DNA of 28,128 bases, from assembly GCA_934621485.1 (NCBI GenBank), contig CAKTUS010000030.1, forward strand, positions 1 to 28,128, read 5' to 3'. The notes under the pieces are model-generated. The model worked only from the letters and a program-made list of their open reading frames with translations, was not told where the DNA came from and made no database searches. The DNA is from an uncultured Clostridia bacterium. GTDB lineage: Bacteria > Bacillota > Clostridia > Christensenellales > Aristaeellaceae. A program made the translations under genes and the position numbers. Each line of letters begins with the position of its first letter. Within the stretch, counting starts at the first letter, position 1. This document shows, one piece after another, positions 22,953 through 28,128 of this stretch.

Positions 22953-24320
22953 TCAAGCCTTGGAACGTTTCTCAACTTGGGGAGGACGAATGGGGAGGGT
23001 TATGGTAAAGGAGGCTCCCTTGCCGATCTCGCTTTGCACGGAAACATCGCCGCCGTGCAGATCGATAATCCAGCGCACAATGGAAAGACCCAAGCCCGTT
23101 CCTTCCCGGTCACGGGCGCTGTCGGCCCGGAAAAAGCGCTCAAAAATATGGGGCAAATGCTCCGGTGCAATGCCAATGCCGTTGTCGGAAACGATAAGCA
23201 CGGCTTGGCCGCCCTCCCTGTGGACCCGGCAAACGACTTCGCCGCCCTCACGGCCATATTTAACGGCGTTTTCCGTTAGATTTAGCAGCAGCTGCGTCAT
23301 CAGGCTTTGATCCGCGGTCAGTTCCACAGCATCATTCATCTCGAAGCGCAGCGTGATGCCGCGTTCGCGGGCGGGTTCCTCCATCGCCGCCTTGACGCCC
23401 TCCATTACGTCGTCCAGACGGATGGTTTCCATCGTCACAGGATACCGTCCCTCCTGGCCGCGGGTCAGGGTGAGCATTTGACCAATCATACGCTGCATGC
23501 GTCCACATTCCATCAAAATGGTTTCCACTTTTTCCCGACCATTCAGGGAAGGGTCAGCCTTCAGGCTTTCCGCGTAGGCCATTATCACCGCCACCGGAGT
23601 GCGCAGCTCGTGGGAAGCGTCGGAGGTAAACCGGCGTTCCCGCCGGAAGGAATCCTCTAAAGAGGCAAGCATGTGGTTCAAGGTACGGGTCAATTCTCCC
23701 AGCTCATCCTGGGAGGCGTTTTCGGGAATCCGACCGGATAAATCGCCCGCTGCAATGTTTTGGGCACAGGCGATAACCTGATGAATGGGCTGCAAAGAAC
23801 GCCGGGTCAGGAAAGAACCCAACAGCACGGCCAGCAGCGTCATGACCGGCACCCCAACGGCAAATACGGCGCGAAACGCGCCTAAAGTGCTTTCCATGGT
23901 TTGACAGGAGGCCGCCGTGCGAATCCGCACGCCTTCCTGCTCGATCATGAGCAGGGGAGAATCCAGCAGCAGCCATTCCACACCATCTGTACGCAGCAAC
24001 GTATACTCGCCCTCCCAAAAGGGCTGATCATCAAACAGCGCGTCTCCGCGGGAGGCCAGTTCGCTTCCGTTGGCTTCCATAATGGCATACAGAATATCCG
24101 GGGCGGCGGGGGTTTCATCCTCAAACATCAGCCGGCCGTGTTTCAGCTCCACCTGGGAGGAAAGCTGTTCCATGGCCAGGGCCAGGCTGTCCCGCAGCAT
24201 GGTGCTTAACCGGGTTTGGGTAATCAGGTACATGGTTCCGCCAAACAGCGCTGTAATTACCACCATTGACAGGCTGAACCACAGGGTCATGCGGGCGTGC
24301 AGGCTTGGTTTACGCTTCAT
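22953..24320 (-). CDS. sensor histidine kinase
   Basis: A 455-aa membrane kinase that senses a signal outside the cell and phosphorylates the response regulator. Segments in order: first membrane helix (about 12-34), an extracytoplasmic loop (35-150), second membrane helix (about 151-171), HAMP (about 172-225), HisKA with phosphoacceptor His237 (FTSDASHELRTPV), then the ATP-binding domain with N-box LLNLTENAVKYG (345-356), G1 DNGIGI (379-384) and G2 GTGLGL (407-412). The start at 24320 has GGAGG 6 nt upstream; the open frame upstream lies inside the regulator gene and was discarded. It overlaps the regulator by 11 bp. The signal is unknown. Confidence 0.95.
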   Translation of the reverse strand: MKRKPSLHARMTLWFSLSMVVITALFGGTMYLITQTRLSTMLRDSLALAMEQLSSQVELKHGRLMFEDETPAAPDILYAIMEANGSELASRGDALFDDQPFWEGEYTLLRTDGVEWLLLDSPLLMIEQEGVRIRTAASCQTMESTLGAFRAVFAVGVPVMTLLAVLLGSFLTRRSLQPIHQVIACAQNIAAGDLSGRIPENASQDELGELTRTLNHMLASLEDSFRRERRFTSDASHELRTPVAVIMAYAESLKADPSLNGREKVETILMECGRMQRMIGQMLTLTRGQEGRYPVTMETIRLDDVMEGVKAAMEEPARERGITLRFEMNDAVELTADQSLMTQLLLNLTENAVKYGREGGEVVCRVHREGGQAVLIVSDNGIGIAPEHLPHIFERFFRADSARDREGTGLGLSIVRWIIDLHGGDVSVQSEIGKGASFTITLPIRPPQVEKRSKA

Positions 24321-24992
24321 CGGTTTCCTCCCGCAGTACGTAACCAACCCCGCGAACGGTTTGAATGTAGCGCGTTTTTTCGCCCCGGTCCAGCTTGGCG
24401 CGTAAATAGCCGATATATACCGGCACCAGGTTGGAATCCAGGCTGCCCTGATAATCCCACACATGATCGTAAATTTGCCCGGCGGTAAGCACCTGGCCTG
24501 CGTTGCGCATCATGTATTCCAGAAGGGCGTATTCCTTGGCGGTCAGGCTAATGGCCCGGCTGCCCGGTGCACGGTGTGGCTCACAGTGTCCATTTCCAAT
24601 TGCCCCACCTGCAATACCGGCGAGCGGGAGGGGGTGTGCTTGCGCAGCATGGCGCGCACCCTGGCGGAAAGCTCTTCATAGGCAAAGGGCTTGGTCAGGT
24701 AGTCGTCCGCGCCGCTATCCAGGCCGCGCACACGGTCATCCACTGCGTCCCGGGCCGTCAGCAGCAACACGGCGCTGGCGCAGCCCTGGGCCCGCAGATG
24801 AGAAAGCAGGGTCAACCCGTCCAACCCCGGCAGCATGATGTCCAGAATGATACCGTCGTAAGGCGCGGCCAGGGCATAGCTAAGGCCGTCCGGACCGTTG
24901 GAGCAGCCGTCCACCGCGTAGCCCTCCTGGGTGAGACGCTGAGTGAGAATTTTCCGCAGGGCTTCATCGTCCTCCACAAGCAACAGCCGCAT
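24310..24992 (-). pseudogene. OmpR-family response regulator, broken by a frameshift
   Basis: The receiver domain is intact (residues 1-115): acidic pocket ED(D)7-9, phosphoacceptor Asp51, Thr79 and Lys101 in MRLLLVEDDEAL...DIMLPGLDG...LTKPF. The winged-helix DNA-binding domain continues in another frame. The first frame stops at 24543-24545 after ...TVHRAAGPLA. Reading one base later, the expected ISLTAKEYALLEYMMRNAGQVL and TVRGVGYVLRE follow down to 24310. Adding one base near 24546-24560 would give 228 codons (227 aa), the family length, which is why I infer a single-base loss; a GGG run lies there. Either a true pseudogene or phase variant, or an assembly error. Start ATG 24992, with AAAGGAG 11 nt upstream. 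Confidence 0.85.
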
Positions 24993-25045
24993 AAGTCCCT
25001 TCGCTCCTTTCCAAAAGAAAACAGTGGTTCGCTAAGCTCGCTTTT

Positions 25046-25081
25046 AGTATAGCATGGGTTTTTAAGAAAACCATAAGAAAA
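25046..25081 (-). promoter_or_regulatory. promoter of the two-component operon with 11-bp direct repeats
   Basis: The minus-strand -10 TATACT is at 25046-25051. The -35 at the right distance (25069-25074) is poor, which would fit an activated promoter. It lies in a direct repeat of TAAGAAAA at 25063-25070 and 25074-25081, an 11-bp period, with a third partial unit to 25086. OmpR/PhoB-type regulators bind such 11-bp repeats, so autoregulation is plausible. Confidence 0.5.
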
Positions 25082-25163
25082 GAAAATGCGGCGCTTCATT
25101 CGATTCTTAAAAAGGACTGGTATGATGATCAACGTAAACCAAGAAAGAAGGAGGAGAATCGGA

Positions 25164-25964
25164 ATGAAAAAGATTCTTCTGTTGCTGCTAATCCTGCTGC
25201 TCCCCGCCGTTTCTTTTGCGGAGGGCTGGAAAACGCCTGTGCTGAACGCGCCCTATGAGTATTCCTATCAGGATGAACGGCGCAGCATTGTTATCAACCG
25301 GGTAGAGAGGGATGGCGCCAGCTGCCTGGTGGCGGATGTGCAAATTGCAGACGCCTCCGGCTTTATGGCCGTTTCCATCGGCGATAGCTGCATCTCCGAC
25401 GAAGCCGGCAAGGCGGGCGCAGTGCTGGCCTTCAACAGCGATAACTATGGAGTGCATGATTACGGCATCATTATTCGAGATGGGCAGCTGATTCGCGTGA
25501 ACGATACCACGCGCCATATGCTGGCCCTGCTGCCGGACGGCTCGCTGCACACCATCAGCGACCGCAAGATAGAAAAGCCCAAAACCGTTGCGCAGAAGCT
25601 GCTGGACATGGGCGTAATTCACACTTTTGAGTTTGGCCCGGTGCTGGTGCTGGGCGGTCAGGCAGTGGGCTTTCCGCAAAGCTTCGACCTTATTTCCACC
25701 CGTTCCTCCCGTCTGGAGCCCCGCACCGCCATTGGCATGATCGAACCCCTGCACTATCTGGTCATCGTGGCGGACGGCCGCCAGCCCGGCTATTCCGACG
25801 GCCTTTCGCTGCAATCGCTCCAGCAGATGTTTGTGGACTACGGCGTGCAGACGGCCCTTAACCTGGACGGCGGCGGCTCTGCCGAAATGTGGTTCCAGGG
25901 CGAAGTAATCAGCCAGCCCAGCGGCGGTCATGAACGCCGGCTGACCGACATGATTTGTTTTTGA
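25164..25964 (+). CDS. secreted phosphodiester glycosidase (NAGPA/DUF2233 family)
   Basis: The 266-aa product has a signal peptide (MKKILLLLLILLLPAVSFA), then the fold of phosphodiester glycosidases: VADVQIADASGF, LAFNSDNYGVHDYGIIIRDGQL, FGPVLVLGG, a central TAIGMIEPLHYLVIVADG and the hallmark ALNLDGGGSAEMWFQG near the C-terminus (about 238-250), ending in an ER...TDM segment. Family members hydrolyse phosphodiester-linked sugars; the bacterial substrate, perhaps a wall teichoic-type polymer, is inference. The start at 25164 follows AAGGAGGAG. An open frame upstream to 25086 is discarded for lack of a site. A -10 (TATGAT, 25121-25126) is present with no strong -35. Divergent from the two-component operon. 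Confidence 0.9.
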   Translation: MKKILLLLLILLLPAVSFAEGWKTPVLNAPYEYSYQDERRSIVINRVERDGASCLVADVQIADASGFMAVSIGDSCISDEAGKAGAVLAFNSDNYGVHDYGIIIRDGQLIRVNDTTRHMLALLPDGSLHTISDRKIEKPKTVAQKLLDMGVIHTFEFGPVLVLGGQAVGFPQSFDLISTRSSRLEPRTAIGMIEPLHYLVIVADGRQPGYSDGLSLQSLQQMFVDYGVQTALNLDGGGSAEMWFQGEVISQPSGGHERRLTDMICF

Positions 25965-25976
25965 GGAGGGGAAAAC

Positions 25977-26300
25977 ATGAAAAAGCTAGTATCCCGCATG
26001 GCCTGCGGCTTTGCCTTTGGCGTGACGGCCAACTGCCTCTTTTCCTTTGCCACGTCCTATCTGCTGCAAATGGGCTATTATGCCAGCTGCCTGGTGTCCC
26101 TGATGGAGCCCTTGGGCGGCGAACTGAACGCCGCACTGTTTCAAACCTGCGTGTGCGGCGCTGCGGGCGCGGTAATCGCCGCCGCCCCCATTCTTTGGAA
26201 AAGATTTGCGCCTGACGTCCGGCTGTGCTATACTGTACGTACATCTCATGTGCGAACAGGAGGCCCGGAAAATGGACACGTTGCTCATGCAGGCCATTGA
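25977..26300 (+). CDS. small membrane protein, possibly a shortened DUF3021-like protein
   Basis: A 107-aa product with two probable membrane helices (about 10-32 and 55-75). The stretch MGYYASCLVSLMEPLGGELNAALFQTCVCGAAGA recalls the ELNA-type segment of the DUF3021 family, which is usually longer (about 130-150 aa with four helices). From about residue 80 onwards the sequence turns hydrophilic and unrelated (RTSHVRTGGPENGHVAHAGH). That tail coincides with the promoter and start of the next gene, with which it overlaps by 29 bp. It may therefore be truncated. The ATG at 25977 has GAGGAGGGG upstream, 12 bp after the glycosidase stop, so it is in that operon. Confidence 0.65.
   Translation: MKKLVSRMACGFAFGVTANCLFSFATSYLLQMGYYASCLVSLMEPLGGELNAALFQTCVCGAAGAVIAAAPILWKRFAPDVRLCYTVRTSHVRTGGPENGHVAHAGH
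26206..26234 (+). promoter_or_regulatory. promoter of the LUD-aldo/keto reductase pair
   Basis: TTGCGC (26206-26211) and TATACT (26229-26234) are 17 bp apart. It lies in the last third of the upstream small membrane-protein gene, so that gene's tail overlaps a regulatory region. The leader to the ATG at 26272 would be about 31 nt. Confidence 0.65.
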
Positions 26301-26886
26301 AGGAATGAAAAAAAACGGCTTTGAAGTGATTGAAGTAGACACCGCCGCGCAGGCCAGAGAATGTTTGCTGGAGCGCATTGGCAAGGAGGAAAGCGTGGGT
26401 GTTGGCGGCTCTGTCAGCGTGCGGGATATCGGGATTCTCGCCGCGCTGAAGGAAAAGGGCTGCACGGTATACACCACCGACGGCGCAGACGCTTCTGAGG
26501 TAAAGCGCATCCGCAGAGAGGCGCGCCTGGCGGACAACTATCTTTGCTCGGCCAACGCGGTAACCCGCACCGGAAAGCTGGTGCTGGTGGACGGCCGGGG
26601 CAACCGGGTAGGCGCGGTGTGCGACGGACCGGAGCATTTATACTTTGTCATCAGCCACTCCAAGGTGGTAGACGGCGGCATCAATACGGCCATTGCCCGC
26701 ATTAAGCAAACCGCCTGCCCTCAGAATACCCGCCGTCTGAATGTGGACACGCCCTGTGCCCGCACAGGCAAATGCGGCGGAGACGCCTGTGAAAACACCA
26801 TCTGCTGCCTGACCTTAGTAGTAGATCATGTTCCCCATGAGAGAAAGATTACCGTAATCCTTGTGGAAGAAACCTTGGGCTACTGA
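26272..26886 (+). CDS. LUD-domain protein (LutC/YkgG-like)
   Basis: The 204-aa product is a LUD (lactate utilisation, DUF162-type) protein: IEGMKKNGFEVIEVDTAAQARECLL, the Gly-rich VGVGGSVSVRDIGI, NAVTRTGKLVLVDGRGNRVGAVCDGPEHLYFVI, and a Cys-rich C-terminus (CARTGKCGGDACENTICC). LUD proteins often act with iron-sulfur redox proteins, here perhaps with the ferredoxin-fused reductase 14 bp downstream. The substrate is unknown: lutA and lutB are absent, so lactate oxidation should not be assumed. The start at 26272 has AGGAGG 8 nt upstream; an in-frame ATG at 26248 lacks a site. Confidence 0.9.
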   Translation: MDTLLMQAIEGMKKNGFEVIEVDTAAQARECLLERIGKEESVGVGGSVSVRDIGILAALKEKGCTVYTTDGADASEVKRIRREARLADNYLCSANAVTRTGKLVLVDGRGNRVGAVCDGPEHLYFVISHSKVVDGGINTAIARIKQTACPQNTRRLNVDTPCARTGKCGGDACENTICCLTLVVDHVPHERKITVILVEETLGY

Positions 26887-26900
26887 AGGAGGCTGCACCA

Positions 26901-27926
26901 ATGAAGAACGTTACGCTTGGCAGAACCGGCATCACCGTACCCCAGAATGCTTTTGGCGCGCTGCCTGTGCAGCGGGTATCCGTACAGGAGGCGGCAGCCC
27001 TTTTGCGCCGCGCCTTTGAAGGCGGCATGCGCTTTTTTGATACGGCGCGCGCTTATTCCGACAGCGAGGAGAAACTGGGCGAAGCATTTCAGGGCATGCG
27101 GGACAGGCTGTACATTGCTACCAAAACCGCGGCTACGACCCCAGAAGGCTTTTGGCGCGACCTGCAAACCTCATTGACCAACCTGCGCACGGACTATGTG
27201 GATTTGTACCAGTTCCACTGTGTAAACAGGTGTTATGCTCCCGGCGATGGCACCGGCATGTATGAGTGCATGCTGGAGGCTCAGGCGCAGGGCAAAATTC
27301 GCCATATCGGCATTACCACGCACAAGCTGGGCGTGGCAGAGGAAATTGTAGCCTCCGGCCTGTACGAAACGCTGCAATATCCCTTCAGCTATCTTTCCTC
27401 GGAGAGGGAGGAGGCGCTGGTACGAGCCTGCAAGCAGGCAAACATGGGCTTTATTGCCATGAAGGCTCTGGCAGGCGGCTTGATTACCAACGCGAAGGCG
27501 GCCATGGCCTATATGCAGCAGTTTGACAATGCGCTGCCCATTTGGGGCGTGCAGCGGCCGCAGGAACTGGACGATTGGCTGGCCATGATGCAGGAAACGC
27601 CGGCGATGACTACGGAAATTGAAGCCTTTCTTCAAAAGGAACGCGAGGAACTGGTGGGCGACTTCTGCCGTGGCTGCGGTTACTGCATGCCCTGTCCGGC
27701 AGGCATTATGATTAACCAGTGCGCCCGGATGTCGCTGATGCTGCGGCGAGCCCCCTCTCAAAACTGGCTGACCCCCGAAATGCAGGCGGAGATGAAAAAG
27801 ATTGAAGGCTGCCTGGAGTGCGGCGCTTGCCGCAAAAAGTGCCCGTACTCTTTGGATACGCCGAATTTGCTGAAGCGCAATTATGAGGATTACAAACAGG
27901 TGCTGGCCGGAAAAGTAACCGTGTAA
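26901..27926 (+). CDS. aldo/keto reductase with C-terminal 4Fe-4S ferredoxin-like domain
   Basis: The 341-aa product combines an AKR barrel (about 1-240) and an iron-sulfur tail. The catalytic tetrad is visible: Asp47 (FFDTARAY), Tyr52, Lys75 (ATKTA) and His106 (QFHCV). The tail has two cysteine sets: C256, C259, C262, C265 (CRGCGYCMPCP) and C304, C307, C310, C314 (CLECGACRKKCP), each suited to a 4Fe-4S cluster. Such fusions are common in anaerobes and probably pass electrons between ferredoxin and a small-molecule substrate; the substrate is not inferable. The ATG at 26901 has AAGGAGG 8 nt upstream and lies 14 bp after the LUD gene, so they share a promoter at 26206-26234. Confidence 0.93.
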   Translation: MKNVTLGRTGITVPQNAFGALPVQRVSVQEAAALLRRAFEGGMRFFDTARAYSDSEEKLGEAFQGMRDRLYIATKTAATTPEGFWRDLQTSLTNLRTDYVDLYQFHCVNRCYAPGDGTGMYECMLEAQAQGKIRHIGITTHKLGVAEEIVASGLYETLQYPFSYLSSEREEALVRACKQANMGFIAMKALAGGLITNAKAAMAYMQQFDNALPIWGVQRPQELDDWLAMMQETPAMTTEIEAFLQKEREELVGDFCRGCGYCMPCPAGIMINQCARMSLMLRRAPSQNWLTPEMQAEMKKIEGCLECGACRKKCPYSLDTPNLLKRNYEDYKQVLAGKVTV

Positions 27927-27929
27927 CGC

Positions 27930-27990
27930 TTTTTGGCAGCGGGAAGGACTGACAGAGCTTTCCCGCTGCCAAAAAAATGATTTTTTTAGA
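27930..27990 (+). terminator. long hairpin after the aldo/keto reductase gene
   Basis: A 16-bp perfect stem (27930-27945 with 27960-27975, TTTTTGGCAGCGGGAA and complement) around a 14-base loop, starting 4 bp after the stop. A further T-run (27981-27987) follows after a few bases. Its symmetry with A/T-rich ends suggests a bidirectional terminator. Confidence 0.75.
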
Positions 27991-27998
27991 AAAAACAA

Positions 27999-28027
27999 TT
28001 GACAAATAGACGGATGTGTTATACAAT
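27999..28027 (+). promoter_or_regulatory. promoter of the initiator tRNA gene
   Basis: A perfect TTGACA (27999-28004) is followed, 17 bp on, by TACAAT (28022-28027). It ends 26 bp before the tRNA, a typical strong stable-RNA promoter. Confidence 0.85.
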
Positions 28028-28053
28028 ATTTCATGTCGCGTGAGTGACCATGA

Positions 28054-28128
<75 letters not shown>

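Noticed and set aside
25086..25163. N-terminal extension of the phosphodiester glycosidase
   Set aside because: It crosses the presumed promoter region and would bury the signal peptide; the ATG at 25164 has an excellent ribosome-binding site.

Overview
The window looks like chromosome of a fairly G+C-rich, strictly anaerobic, spore-lineage Firmicute (class Clostridia; a gut Christensenellales/Oscillospirales-type organism would fit, but the genus cannot be fixed from sequence alone). Support comes from the sporulation trio ytfI-ytfJ-dacF, an oxygen-sensitive class III ribonucleotide reductase, ferredoxin-type oxidoreductases, strong AGGAGG ribosome-binding sites, some TTG/GTG starts, and a Gram-positive LexA box. 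Nearly everything is ordinary housekeeping DNA with tight gene packing. No prophage, CRISPR array, intact insertion sequence or defence island is visible.

Layout. 1-4433: two translational GTPases, RF3 (prfC) and BipA/TypA, each preceded by intergenic DNA rich in a dispersed multi-hairpin repeat. 4434-9477: a co-directional run of a secreted protein of unknown function, a GntR/UTRA regulator, a NYN-domain protein with two OST-HTH-like segments, and glutamine-dependent NAD synthetase. 9488-11021: own promoter, then an overlapping GNAT acetyltransferase and YgjP-like metalloprotease. 11022-13791: class III ribonucleotide reductase nrdD, preceded by a cluster of DnaA-box-like sites and a promoter overlaid by two NrdR boxes, and followed by two terminators. 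13792-14600: about 800 bp of gene-free, palindrome-rich DNA.

14604-19255 is all on the minus strand: plsY, then a chaperone operon (dnaK, a DUF5685 protein, a J-domain protein with a cysteine tail, a membrane/zinc-ribbon protein) with no CIRCE element. 19420-21549 is the sporulation operon ytfI-ytfJ-dacF, ending in a strong terminator. 21608-22908 is dinB (DNA polymerase IV) under a LexA box. 22953-24992 (minus) is an OmpR/histidine-kinase two-component pair whose response regulator carries a frameshift. 25164-27926 carries a secreted phosphodiester glycosidase, a small membrane protein, a LUD-domain protein and an aldo/keto reductase fused to a ferredoxin domain. The window ends two bases short of the 3' end of an initiator tRNA.

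The most informative regulatory DNA is the nrdD upstream region (DnaA boxes plus NrdR boxes) and the dinB promoter (LexA box). The likeliest novelty lies in the DnaK/DUF5685/J-protein cassette, the structured 13.8-14.6 kb intergenic region, and the frameshifted response regulator.
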